The position numbers and the translations under genes were made by a program. Shown one piece after another: positions 33,951 through 45,248 of a DNA stretch of 64,000 nucleotides (its first letter is position 1; every line of letters starts with the position of its first letter). The notes beneath the pieces are model-generated. The model was given only the letters and a program-made list of their open reading frames with translations. It was not told the origin of the DNA and ran no database searches. Origin of the DNA: Xylogone sp. PMI_703 (lineage: Eukaryota > Ascomycota > Leotiomycetes); contig JAJTUQ010000006.1 in the NCBI GenBank assembly GCA_021399445.1, positions 2,790,001 to 2,854,000 on the forward strand. Reading direction: 5' to 3'.

Positions 33951-35012
33951 ATGTCCAGCACTAACACAAATATTGGCGCTGTTAGCAGCTCTGCCTGCTA
34001 TGGCTTTGTCGGAATAGGCGTTATGGGTCACGGGATGGCTCGCAATATACATGCTAAGATGCCGGCGGCAGCAACATTACTTGTATGCGAAATCAACCAA
34101 ACAAGACTTGACCAGTTTCTACAAGAATGTCGTTCTTCATATCCTGAGAAGACCGTCGAGGTAGCACGGACACCCCTGGAAGTTGTCAAGAAGGCAGATA
34201 TTATCATAACTATGCTACCACAATCGCAACATGTTTTTGAAGCATTTACAAATGAGACTACTGGATTTCTCTCTCAACCCTCTTTGGTTTCAGTTGAATC
34301 AATGCCCTCAAATTCATTGCCAAAGAAGCTTTTTCTCGATTGTTCATCAATAGACGTGGCAACTTCAACTAAAATTGGCAACCTTGTTACCTCATATAGC
34401 AAGGAGATGTGGGCATTCATCGATGCTCCGGTGTCTGGAGGTCCAGTGCACTCTGAAGCTGGGATGTTGACATTTATGATCGGCTGTGACAAATCAGAGA
34501 GATCACCGTTGCTCGATGACGCTATTCTTCCGACACTCTCAATGATGGGCTCGGCCGACCATATCTATCTCTGTGGCCAGCCTGGTGCTGGGCTCGCCAC
34601 TAAGCAGCTCAACAATTACCTCGGTTATATTGGGTATCTAGGGCTCTGCGAAGTGATGAATACAGGTATTCGATATGGTTTAGACCCAGCCACCCTAGCT
34701 GCTGTCATCAACGCTAGCTCCGGTATGAATTGGAACTCGCTCCATCAAAACCCGGTCAAAGGTGTGAACCCGAAAGCATCATCTGCGAAGGACTTTAAAG
34801 GGGGCTTCACTACAGAATTGGCTGGAGGTGTTATTGACGATGCCGTTGCGTTGATGGAACAGGTTGGTGCCAAAACTGTGTTGGCAAACCCAATGAAAAA
34901 TGTCTTTTCCAAGGCTAGGAAGAATCCTAAATGTAAAGGAATGGAAGCAAGAAGTGTGTGGAAGCTGTTCTATGAGGATGAGGGAAGAGACCTATCGGAT
35001 GATTTAGATTAA
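33951..35012 (+). CDS. 3-hydroxyisobutyrate dehydrogenase-like protein
   Basis: A 353-aa single-exon member of the beta-hydroxyacid dehydrogenase family. The N-terminal Rossmann motif is GFVGIGVMGHGMARN (residues about 19-33); the substrate-binding signature is DAPVSGGPVHSEAGML (about 160-175); the catalytic Lys lies in GAGLATKQLNNY (about 215-227). These are the family's three diagnostic blocks. The reaction is NAD-dependent oxidation of 3-hydroxyisobutyrate in valine breakdown, or of a related beta-hydroxy acid. The N terminus (MSSTNTNIGAVSSSA) is not a convincing mitochondrial presequence, so location is uncertain. A C-terminal extension (KCKGMEARSVWKLFYEDEG) is conserved-looking. Intact. 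Confidence 0.9.
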   Translation: MSSTNTNIGAVSSSACYGFVGIGVMGHGMARNIHAKMPAAATLLVCEINQTRLDQFLQECRSSYPEKTVEVARTPLEVVKKADIIITMLPQSQHVFEAFTNETTGFLSQPSLVSVESMPSNSLPKKLFLDCSSIDVATSTKIGNLVTSYSKEMWAFIDAPVSGGPVHSEAGMLTFMIGCDKSERSPLLDDAILPTLSMMGSADHIYLCGQPGAGLATKQLNNYLGYIGYLGLCEVMNTGIRYGLDPATLAAVINASSGMNWNSLHQNPVKGVNPKASSAKDFKGGFTTELAGGVIDDAVALMEQVGAKTVLANPMKNVFSKARKNPKCKGMEARSVWKLFYEDEGRDLSDDLD

Positions 35013-35551
35013 AATATGTAGTATGGGTGAGGTTTTTTGTCCTTATATGAAGCTAGATAGGATAATACAGATCAATTTAAATATTATAATTCGGTATATA
35101 TTTTCCAATAATCTGCGGTCACATAGTCGGGCTGAAATGTCAGTTCCGCGGCATGTGGAGACCAGCTGACCCCCTACATCTGCACCTTCCCTGGGGCAAT
35201 TGACGGGTTACAATGACGCCACTGGAAAGTGGAGAGAAGGAGAGACACACGTCGTAGTATGAAAATTCAGAGTTACCACAAGAGAAAGGTTATGTTTACC
35301 CGGGAGAAAACTGACCGCGGTCCTGTCCGGTCTGAAAACAGCTCGGTCCGCATAAACCATATAAACTAGGACGTTGATAAATTTAAGTTACAGAATGTCA
35401 GATTTGCCCGGTATTTATCTCGATCGGCCTTTCACAATGTTATCTTCGGATAAAATAGGTGATGTTTTGATAACGTTAAACTATGATCTCCTGATATATT
35501 TTATAAATAATTGCTCATTATCCAATGCCCCTTTTTGTGATGTTGTAAATA
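35013..35551. terminator. Convergent 3' region
   Basis: About 540 bp between the dehydrogenase and MYND stop codons, with 3' ends of both genes. The plus-strand frame 35374-35712 overlaps the MYND gene end and has no family features. Otherwise nothing. Confidence 0.4.
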
Positions 35552-38500
35552 CTAATCTAGCGAAATGCAGACCTTTTTGTGAGCCTTCCAATCTCTGCGT
35601 TGACATTCAACTGAGCAGTATTTCGCTTGGTGACATTTTCCACAGTTTTTCAACTGCGTACCATTTGCAGATTGTTTTCCACATGTATTACATTTGTCTG
35701 CTTTCTCTTTGAATTCTCGTAAGTCATCCACACTAAAAACTTCCTCGATATATGGAACAGGGAAACAAGGCGATATTGCTGCACGTAGTGCATGTTTCGA
35801 AACATCTTTCCATTCGGGAAAATCAGGCATATATTGCGAAGTCAAGAGCCCCGTACCACAACAACAAAGAGGATTTTCACCATCTTTGGCGGCCAGTGGT
35901 ATCTGCGTTCTGCTTTTATATTCGCAAGATGGTTTATGATCCCATTCTCGGCAACGTTCAACCCAAGCTGGTATCACTCTTCTCCATAGAACCAACTCTG
36001 CGTCATCAACCATGATGCTACAAACGCCTCTTTTAGGCAGTATTGAGAAGAATCTGCTATTCTGAGTCACGATCCGATCAGTTAAAGGTATCACTGCAGC
36101 ATCGAGCACCACAGTCTGATTACCCATATCAAGTCGAAGGCAGTTGACAAAGATCAAGATATGTATGCCGCCTCTCTTTGAGTGATTAATACCAAAAATA
36201 TGCGCTTTTTGGCCTTGAAGAGCGGTGAAATGCATAAAAATAGAAAAGAGAGAGTCCTTAAAGTTGACCCTTATATCTCCACTTTCGTTGCCAGCTTCTC
36301 TTTGTCTGCGTTCTCGTAGTGACCACATTGCTGATAGATGCGTATTGAGCCACTTTAATTCTTTCTTCTGCTTGATATCTATGATAGGAAGACTGTTTAA
36401 GCAAAGGTAAGGCATATTAAAGTTTATGGGATTATTCTGCATCAGCATAGGGTATAGAGAATCGGGATAATTCCCCCAAGACATTGGATTTGTGAGAGGA
36501 ACTATGACCTCAACATAAGATGACGTCCGAGCAATCCGAAGTTTGCGCCTCGAACCTTCAATTCCTGTAGGGAAACTGAGCTCAAATTGATATACATTAT
36601 TAATACTGACCGTCATAACACACATAGATATCTGAGAAGTTTCCACCTTTGCTCCATCAAGTAACGTCCGTTTTATTCTATTTGAAAGGAGCTCTAGACG
36701 GCCAGTGAAGCTTTCTAGCCTCTCGCATCGTTGATCCATATTGGCAGTAATTATGATAGTGGATATTTCATTTGACGGACTTGTGTTTGTTGCTGGGGGT
36801 CGTGCGATACTGCATCCTACCTTGGGAAGTCCCGGGAGCTGGGGATAATGTTTGGTGATGTAGACATTATCCTTATTGGCAAGATAGGTTTCGTATAGGT
36901 TTAACTCGAGCCCGAGAATTGGTCCGAAGTATGTCGCGGACGGCGGATTACTCTGAATTCCAAGACTCACTATAGCGTTCTTTGGATCAAATAACGCCAC
37001 CCACGTAGGAATGTAAAAGGATGCAAGAAGGTTCGAGGTTCCATTCCAGCCATACATATCCTCCACAATACTCACTTGGAAGCTATCCTCATTTTGGGAT
37101 CCATGAGTCACAATCTTTCCAAACACTAAATGCACTTCTGAAAATATGTTTTGCCATGGTTTTTTTGTGGATGATTTTGAAGACTGAAGGATACAATGTA
37201 GAATAGGTGTCCCAACTCTCTTCACTGGAGCATTAAGAAGCACATTAAGGCTTTTCTTTGGGATATTGAGAGTGATACAAACGATTGGTGGTAGATCTAA
37301 CCATGAGCCCAACCCATCAACTTGCTGCGTTCTTGAGTTCTCGTAGAAAGTCCTCTGAAGCGTGGGGACAGTGTGAACTCCAAAGATATGCAAGTAGACA
37401 TAGAACTCTTGAATATAGTTGTTCGTCATCATCACCAGACTATCTTTCTCGATAAGATTGAGGAAGTTTTTTATAACTTCATCCCAGTCAGCAGCGCAAT
37501 TATCTTTGGCAAATCTAAGTAGCAAAGCAAGGCTTCCACGGTGGTAGTGTGGGTTGGACATATTTTTTATCGAATGAAGGTCTAAACCTGAGAAGAGATG
37601 CTGCATATTTTCGTGCCGGAACATATTCTTATATACCTGATAAAACATCATGGCAAGTTCAGCTGCCTTCCAATGGATTACCTGGAAGCCTTTGATCGCT
37701 GTCATTGGACGCTTCCAAAGAATCCGGTGCCGCATTTGTCCGCTTGAAGAGCCGACCGTATCCTTTTCCATTAAGCCATGAACTGTGTCCATCATTCCTT
37801 CATCAAAACCGGATGCTGAGGTTGTATTCGTCCAGTATTCTATCGGGTATAAGCACAGGACCACTGTCATAGTCGCAAAATCATAACTGAGTAAATTATT
37901 CAACAGAGCCGTAGAGTTTTTTTCGCGTTTGACTAATGACTCTGTGAATAAAGAAGAAGAAGCAGTGTTCTCCAATAAAGGGGATGCTGCCGCTAGCAGA
38001 TTAATAGCACCAAGGTGATCCACCAGATTTGATGTGTCGATCACGTTGAATGATAGTGGTGCCGCCCCTGTTGTATGATAGTCCTCACCGTCAAGGACCA
38101 GCGGATCTGAACGATAGGCACCACTATACCAGTCTGCAGTCCTCGTTTCTCTATTTAAACTGACCACTTGCAGGGTGTGGCACATTGTAAGTGCATCAGC
38201 CCAACAGAATCTTAGAATGAGATTGCTGTCAGCACATTTTTTAAACGTAGAACACCACATCTGAAACTCTCGCCGTGCGGCAGCAACGGCACGAGGAAAG
38301 TTAGAGGTTTCCAATTTATCTGCACGGCTTGAGAATTCAGAAATTAGTGGGATATAACCCAATGCAAGATGGAAACCTAGAAGAGGATCTGAACCGTAGT
38401 GGAGGTTGGAACTGGTTGTTACCGGCATAAATGTAGGATTGGGAAAACCTGATTTAGATATAATATCTTTGTTTGAATCTGTACTCCCATGTTCCCAGAA

Positions 38501-39244
38501 GTATCCGTGGAGCTTACTGAGGTCGGTGATGGCGTAGATGCCCGCGGGTGCAGCTGATCTTACTCCTGTTAATACAATTCCGGAACCAACGTGAGCTTTC
38601 CTTATATCTATCGCTTTTTGAATACTAGTTTTAAATTTCTTTATGTAGGCCGCTTCATTTGACCTTGCAACGAGGTACGAATGCCATGTTTCTTTGACCT
38701 TGCTAAAGGACTCTTGGTCACAGAATCTGAACCACCTACCATATCTGCTCTCATGCCAAGTCTGGATTGAATCGGATTGATCAAGGAGCTTGTCGACTTG
38801 TGTGTAAATACTATTGGCATCTTGTCTGTTCAAGTATAAATGGCAATTGATATTCCAGGCAAGATTAACGGAAGAATTACTGGCATCATCGAGTAATACC
38901 GATAGTAATAGAATATTCCGAGCTAGATACCAGTCAGGCCGTAATCCATAACTCGGAAGCAAACGTACCGAGTATTGCACATTCAATATCGCAGCAGGTA
39001 ATGTCGAGATTCCGGAGTGCCGCTATCAAAACTCAGTCTTTAAGCACAACAAGTTTTAAACTCAGTTGTACGCAGACTCACTATTTGAATAACACGTGAA
39101 CAAAATATTGCGAATGTCCCCACATCCTAAATGTAGTATCCTAGCATCTTCATGAGGAGGAAGGGTCTGTATTAATGAGACGGCCGGAGTATTTCCTAGT
39201 GGATAAAAGAAGGAAACGGGAGTCGCAAACGTTGGTGTGAGCAT
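35552..39244 (-). CDS. DUF4470/MYND zinc-finger protein
   Basis: Predicted 1195-aa protein. Exons: 39244-39082, 39022-38969 (54 nt) and 38922-35552, all GT-AG, frame closing exactly. The first two exons encode the DUF4470 opening (FFYPLGNTPAVSL, ILHLGCGDIRNILFT, then CCDIECAILARNILLLSVL). This LGCGD...CDIE pattern recalls a methyltransferase-like Rossmann start, as in related fungal MYND proteins. The C-terminal 45 residues form a MYND zinc finger with all ligands (CNTCGK, CGKCHQAKYCSVEC, HKKVC). MYND fingers bind short proline-rich peptides; the role of this large fungal family is unknown. The long middle region has no repeats I recognise. The gene appears intact and is convergent with the dehydrogenase. 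Confidence 0.88.
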
Positions 39245-39449
39245 TTTCAGGACCGTGATGTTCGCTACTAAATCTCAGCATTAATGATGCAAAACTCTCA
39301 GGAATATGGATAGCCCCCTCCTTCCCTTAAATAAATTTGAGGCCTCCTTGCTGCTATGGTAATGGCACTTTGTGTCAGTGGATTATTGGACTATGGGTGT
39401 TATGGTTGGTTGCACAACATGCCCACAAAAGTTTGCTTACGTAATCTTA

Positions 39450-39710
39450 GGTGTTTGATTGGACTTTATTTACAGACTTGCTGTAAAAGCATGGCATGTC
39501 CCACTTTGCACACTCAATGCAAGCTGACTGCTTCCCCTAGATGTCAACTGTCGCCAATCAGTTTCTAAAGAGTATGATGCCCGGGAGGGTGATATAGAAA
39601 ATAAATAGTTGATCCAACTTACATCGCACTTTTTCTTTCTCGCCCGACAGGCCATGCATGCTTGTTTCCGACGGCTCGGCTGAGGCTTGGTGAATTGAGA
39701 CCCCTACATC
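39450..39710 (-). pseudogene. Possible Zn2Cys6 DNA-binding head fragment
   Basis: The minus strand encodes KQACMACRARKKKCD followed by a GTAAGT donor, and about 130 bp on CIECAKWDMPCFYSKS. Together they give CX2CX6C and CX2CX6C halves of a zinc cluster. The only in-frame acceptor leaves just three residues between the halves, which is shorter than normal, and a stop follows soon after. This looks like a decayed N-terminal piece of a regulator gene, with no activation region nearby. Confidence 0.4.
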
Positions 39711-40015
39711 GTCCTGAGCAGGCATGTCGGGCTTGGCAGTATTGTGGGTGGACTTCTGGGTGTTATTACCGCAATGACGCTAAATGGAGTTGTCTTATAG
39801 CGCTCAATATGCAGCATTACGAATATATCCCTCACTCAAAGAACACTGCGAGAAATTATCAGAGGTGGGAAGGTGGTAGATACACCTTCTACGTGATGGC
39901 GAGCAAGGATTTCGGGCTTGGCACGAATCCGGGGAGATTTGTCATCCGAGATCTTGAAAATCCGCGGCGTTTGGTTGTTGTATTTTCCCATCTTCTCTCA
40001 GGTATTACTCACTAA
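39662..40015 (+). CDS. Hypothetical protein, uncertain
   Basis: A 117-codon frame from ATG. The second half has protein-like composition (NYQRWEGGRYTFYVMASKDF, then PGRFVIRDLENP), which could be a fragment of a secreted or lectin-like protein, but I do not recognise a family. It overlaps the zinc-cluster fragment on the other strand. It may be a remnant. Confidence 0.25.
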   Translation: MFPTARLRLGELRPLHRPEQACRAWQYCGWTSGCYYRNDAKWSCLIALNMQHYEYIPHSKNTARNYQRWEGGRYTFYVMASKDFGLGTNPGRFVIRDLENPRRLVVVFSHLLSGITH

Positions 40016-40320
40016 CAAGCTATTAAACCCATGTCATACTCAAATGAGAATTCAAAAGCCTGAGCAATTAATTCTATTCGATAACTTTCAGTCGGCACTC
40101 GGGTGATCCACAGCGACGATTTTGCCACGGTATGGAGCATAAAATGGGATAGGTCGCTGGATCCTGAGAATGCTTTTTTTTTGTCTTAAACTCATCATCT
40201 TTCGTTTCCATAATCAGACTGAGAAAAGCGAATGAGAGGTCCCAGTCCATCGGGAGTGCGTGTGTATTCCTCACCATCCGCTCGAAAAGTAAGGTGAAAG
40301 AATTCAGCTACTAGCAAACC

Positions 40321-41961
40321 TCAAGACCGAACCACAGAGCTCAGTTCTTCGTTTAAGAAGCTTACAACCCCTATGGCTGTTACTGTGTCTACATGTAATC
40401 CGGGTAGTTTTAGTATTCCCCCATGATCTTGCAACCATGATGGAAATAATGGACCGCTCCGGACGGCGAAGTAGTTTGTGATTGATTCGAGACAATCTGC
40501 ATCATCAACTGGTTTCTTAGAATTTGAAAGGTAGTCTTTCCAAACTGAACTCCCTAGGACCTTGCTGAAGTCCTCTGGGTCAGAAAGTTCCTGAACATCT
40601 GATTCCTTTCCTTTGTTGTATGCAAGACGAAGACGGTTTAGATACTGTACTATTCCACTGTAATCTCCTCGGCGTTCTATATAGATAACGCTACTGAGGG
40701 TAGCATTATAGTAATCTATATTTTCAGCACGGCGGGGATCAAGGTCATCAAAAGTTGCAGTCCAATCTATTACCCAAGAAGGAAGATCTTGGCAGTTTTT
40801 CCGGCCAAGATCTCCGATTAGCACGTCTAGAGATCCCGTTGTTTCTATAATGTCTAAGACGGCATCTAGAAAGACCGTAGGTGTGTCCTTGGAATAGTCT
40901 GGTAGGAGAGAAGAGTCTCGAACTAGCCCAAGTAAAGCATAGACCTTGTCTCGATCATCTGTCGCCCTTCTGTCGCTGAATTGTCTGAGAAGAGATAACA
41001 GAGACGTGTTCTGCCCTTGTTCCCACCGACCACGCATTCGATGGACATCCAATACGTTTTGAGAGAAGAATGATACAACACTCGTGTATTCAGGCGGCAA
41101 AAAAGACATAGCCGGAGAATACATGTTTTGAAAGTAAAATGTTCCACCTTTGACAAACATATCCCACGGAGCAACGTTTGAGCCGTAATACAAAATAATG
41201 TTCTTAGAAACAACAGCTTCTCGGATTACCCATATCCGGTTCCACCAAGCTGCATTCATAAGCCGCCTTATGGCTTCAAAGACATTCTGTAGATAAGAGG
41301 AATGTAGGTAATTTCGGGAAGCTTCATTAAGTAGAAATGAATTTTCAAATCGTAAGCTTTGAGCTAGTAAACTAATATAACAGAAAACATCGTGTCCATA
41401 GTTGAGTCTCACTCTCTTAGTTAAGATTTTCCGATTATTTTCTAGTGCAAAGCGGCTTTGAAAGCATTCTAGCTTCTCGCCATCCCTTTCATCGCCGTAA
41501 AATACAGAAGCGGAGCCGCAATCTTTACTTTCTATGGGGCCGCCAACGAAACCATGAGGAACTTCTCCAAGATAAACTATGACTGCTTCAGTACTAGCAT
41601 AAATGTCCCGCATAAGTTTGGCTTGGTGAGTTCTCTCCGTATTGTCGACTTGATTAATGCATAATGCATCGACCCATATGCTGACCTGGCCGTCAGATTT
41701 TCGGAGTCATCTAAGCGCCGACTCGAGATTCACAGTAACAAGAAATCGGCGTCCATTCAACATGATCGGACGGCGTGCGGCTCCTGGAGCGCCCCATACA
41801 TAGGACAGGGCTTTGTAACCTGGTTTATTAGCCAATGAAGAGTGCCGTAATTGAGCGCATATCTCATCTCCCCAGCAGCCTTCGATGATATTGACTAGGC
41901 GGATCTCGTTCGGGTGGAGCGAGAAGTACAAATCAGGATTTTGCTTGACAAGAAATTTCAT
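40321..41961 (-). pseudogene. HET-domain gene with one nonsense codon
   Basis: One frame of 547 codons interrupted by a single TGA at 41707-41709. Before it lies a HET domain start (GYKALSYVWGAPG, NLESALR); directly after it in the same frame the domain continues (SIWVDALCINQVDNTERTHQ, LMRDIYASTEAVIVYLGE, WNRIWVIREAV, RDKVYALLGLV). HET proteins trigger cell death after fusion of unlike fungi. The TGA sits where relatives have Arg or Lys, so CGA to TGA by a C-to-T change is the simplest history. Readthrough is possible (context TGA-C) but unproven. The C terminus lacks the usual YVHG block, so the gene may also be truncated. Upstream start MKFLVKQNP is plausible. Confidence 0.8.
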
Positions 41962-42758
41962 TATACTATCATAATATTGTAATTCTAATGATCTTGTAAC
42001 TATCGTCGATGCCGCTATATAGTAGATGTCTTTGGATATAATGTCGGTGTCTTACTTTTCAAGCGAGGCTGTGTAATAAATCAGGTCAAACCGAAAAGTC
42101 ATATGACATATATACGTGGCCCATTCGAGTTGCCTATTTACACTCCTTTCTTGTTTAAAATTTTACCTCTAAGAACAATAATATCGTATTTCATTATATC
42201 AACCAAGTATTTTCTTAAACTACCTGAAATTGTAGGTATTGGATAGAGATATTATTTAAACAAGGGCAGAGCTATATCCGCTTGCATTTAACCTACTATT
42301 AAAGTCTTCTAACAGAGATACTGCGTATTGGGAATATTCTGCTGCTTTCCTTTTATTGAAGTAGAGCAATGATGAATGCTCTACCTGCCCGAAGTATGGT
42401 GGGGTCTGATTTGTTGTACCGTTCGATAATAACCATTTACCATATGAAATCTGCTTCTCGTAGATATTGTGGTTCTGCATTATTGCACATAGCCCCCCCG
42501 AATCCACGAATACAGTATTCGGGATCCATCTTAGAGGAGTGTAATGCCAACTAGAACTATCCAAGAAGAAGATTCCTATTGGTATCATAATCTTAAGATA
42601 AGATTTGTAGCGAGCTTTATTTCAAAAGCTTTATATGAAAGTTCAGCAAAAGCTTCATAAATTTAATTAGTAATAGGTGTCTAAGAGAGGTTAGCTATTA
42701 AGAATAGCTTTAAGAGCTGAAGCTCGGTTATGTTTCTTCTTTAGTATCCTCTTTACAG
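41962..42758. other. Spacer with one unassigned frame
   Basis: AT-rich apart from a minus-strand frame of 110 codons at 42256-42588. Contains the HET pseudogene promoter and the 3' region of the reductase gene. Confidence 0.35.
42256..42588 (-). CDS. Hypothetical protein fragment, unrecognised
   Basis: A 110-codon frame whose sequence looks protein-like (VFVDSGGLCAIMQNHNIYEK, then KAAEYSQYAVSLLEDFNSRL). I do not recognise a family and see no signal peptide. It could be the last exon of a decayed gene, since nothing joins it upstream. Low confidence. Confidence 0.3.
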   Translation of the reverse strand: MIPIGIFFLDSSSWHYTPLRWIPNTVFVDSGGLCAIMQNHNIYEKQISYGKWLLSNGTTNQTPPYFGQVEHSSLLYFNKRKAAEYSQYAVSLLEDFNSRLNASGYSSALV

Positions 42759-44086
42759 TTACTTGGGAACTGGAGGGATCATATGGATTTTTTCAAAGTC
42801 TTTGAAAACCTCAAAGATGCCATCCGATGAGCTTACGTGACCCTGCCATCCCAACGCTCGAGCCTTATCACCGTTGACGAAGATCTTCTGACTCCATATC
42901 AAAGCCGCGTCCGCAAACGAGAAGATCCGTGGAATATCTCGCAGTTCTTTATCTACTAAAGAATATTTGGCTGCAAGTTCTTTCCAAGCTGCTTGCACTT
43001 CGGGTCTATGAGCCCGTCCTGTAAGAGTAAACTTGTAGTGACTGCTTGTATTTGGTCCAAGGCTATGGAAGTGTGAGCATTTCCCTCAGTTTGCCAGTTA
43101 AAAGAGACTTACCCTCGTGGTGGTGTTGAATATGGGTTTGGCAGTTCTGAATAATTGTATTCAGGATCCGGCGCAGTATATTCTACCTCATATTTTGCCG
43201 CTAGTTTGGGCCAGAACTTGCTCCAAGTGAATGCACTATCGTCGGAAGTGTTAAACTGTTGGTTTTGCGCCTCTGGTGTAAGAACAGCCCACTCCTCCAT
43301 ATACGCGTTCAACATGCAGGTGCTCTGGGATTGTGGATTCTCCCAAGCTATCATGTCTCCGGGATATTCAAGACGTTCTCCCAAATATTTTGTGATAGTC
43401 GCATAAACAGCCAAAGGAAAACCAAGGTTCATTGCTGCATCTGGAACAGCGCCGAGAATGAAAGATGGAATGCAAATATTCCAGCCGATATCATGTTTCT
43501 TGCAATAGTCCCAGAAGTAGTCTTCCTGCGGATAATAAAACACTGGCTCCAACGTCACTCTACTATCTGCTTCCTCATGTGGTACGAGAGCGTGTCCTAG
43601 ATGAATTCCATAGGTCTTCACACCCGTTTGTAACATGATCCTCTTGGGTTTAATATCTGCGAGAGGCAGTACTTCGAGAAAGTTAGACAGAATTTTCGTA
43701 TTCACCACGCACATTTCCTCTGTATTCTGCAACCGAGTCTCGCCCTCCTTCGGTTGCACATGGATATAGGAGAAGTAGAAGACGTAATCCGCTCTAACAT
43801 TCTTTTCCTTCAGTACCGCAGCAATTTGTTCCGAATCTTGTAGGAAATCCAGCGGGATATGCTCCGCATTTTCAGGGAACCCATCTGGCAAAAGTGGAGG
43901 ACGCCGCGAAAGGCAGTAGATTTTGGACCATCGTTGTGGCGATTGGGCTAGCACACGAACCATATGATACCCTGAGATGCCATTTGCTCCGGAAACGATG
44001 GCTGTAAGTCCGGTGATTGAAGGGTCGTAAACGGGTAAACCGTGATAGATGCCCACGTTACGAACTTGATATATCTTTTCTGTCAT
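42759..44086 (-). CDS. PRISE-type NADPH-dependent reductase (progesterone 5-beta-reductase/iridoid synthase-like)
   Basis: Predicted 425-aa atypical short-chain dehydrogenase. Exon 1 is 44086-43113, exon 2 is 43062-42759, with a 50-nt GTAAGT...CATAG intron; the join gives PPRGLGPNTSSHYKFTLT, like fungal relatives. The NADPH site is SGANGISGYHMVRVL (residues 34-48) with YCLSRRPP for the phosphate. The signature MLQTGVKTYGIHLG contains the catalytic Lys/Tyr region of PRISE enzymes. Members reduce enones or steroid-like substrates in plants, and in fungi occur in secondary-metabolism clusters. It is followed by a zinc-cluster regulator and another dehydrogenase, so a small co-regulated group is possible. 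Cytosolic by absence of signals. Intact. Confidence 0.88.
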
Positions 44087-45248
44087 TTTGATAGGATCGC
44101 TATAGGAAGATTAGAGAAGCAATATGATGTAAAAATATCTGTAAATCACGAATAAATGTTTCGTACCTCTTGATCTAGTTGTATGAAGTATTGCGTTTCT
44201 ATTGACCCTTTGTGGCATTGTGCCCCTTGGAGGAAATATCTTCAGCTAAATAAGGTATCTACTCAGCAAAAAGTGAGGGCTAGCATCTACAGCAGAGGAT
44301 GTGGTGTGCAGAACTGATGCATCGATAGCACATCGCTATCTGTTCCACGATTGTAGAGTACGTGGAGGTAAGATTATAGTTTCCTAATTCAGGCGGTTGC
44401 CAACATGGACCAGCTACATGAGGAAACTAAGCTACCTTACTTCTATGCACTCCCAGCTTACTTACAGCGCATCATATATCACTCGACTATGTGCCAAAGA
44501 GTGGATGAAGTACAACTTTGCTAGATATGTACGAGGTAAAGTTAGACAAATCCTCTGTAATTGAACAATATTAGTAATCGTTTCCAGTACTCAAGTTATT
44601 ATACAGACTCTGAGTACTAGAATCTTTCTGCCCTTTGGTATTCCTTGGATTACGTGGAACGGGGGGGCTATGGTTGTAGGGCTTCTAGGGCGTGCATTTT
44701 TGTAGGTAGCTTGGGACCACTAATGTTAAAAAGAAAGTATAAGAGTCCACCTAGAAAGTAGCGAGCCAACCAACCATTAAGATTTGATAGAATAGAGGGA
44801 AGGAGACTCGACTCCTGTGGTTACTATAACTTCTACCATTTATGCCATGAAAATAGTAGCCGGAGGCTTACAACCAAAGATCCGTAACTTCCAATGAATA
44901 GAAATACTAACTAAAACCGTATATGCAAATTATGATGATTGTGCGTACCAAATACTGAATCGTTTTAATACAGCTTATGATTTCAGTATATGTCTTATTT
45001 GATCAGCTTTGTACGAAGGTAGCTCGCCAGCTGATTGGCAGAATGTACCAGCCGAACTTACGTAGTAGAACACTTAATAACGGCTTACTTACCCATAATG
45101 TTTTAGTCGCTTAAACTTGCATCGTTCCGTAAGCGCGGTCCTCGACGTTTGTTTTGTTTAGTTCGCTGACCGGTAAGCACGCGGAGAATAGCGATGCGTG
45201 ACACGCAAAAGCTGTCTCTCCATGCTCTATAGGACCAATTAAAGAGGA
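44087..45248. promoter_or_regulatory. Divergent intergenic region between reductase and regulator
   Basis: About 1.16 kb between divergent start codons, so it should hold both promoters. No gene is visible. A G7 run occurs near 44662. No specific binding site is assigned. Confidence 0.35.

Larger units (their letters stand above)
39245..40320. other. Spacer with gene fragments
   Basis: Holds a possible Zn2Cys6 fragment on the minus strand and an unexplained plus-strand frame at 39662-40015, both listed separately. The remainder shows no gene. Confidence 0.4.
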
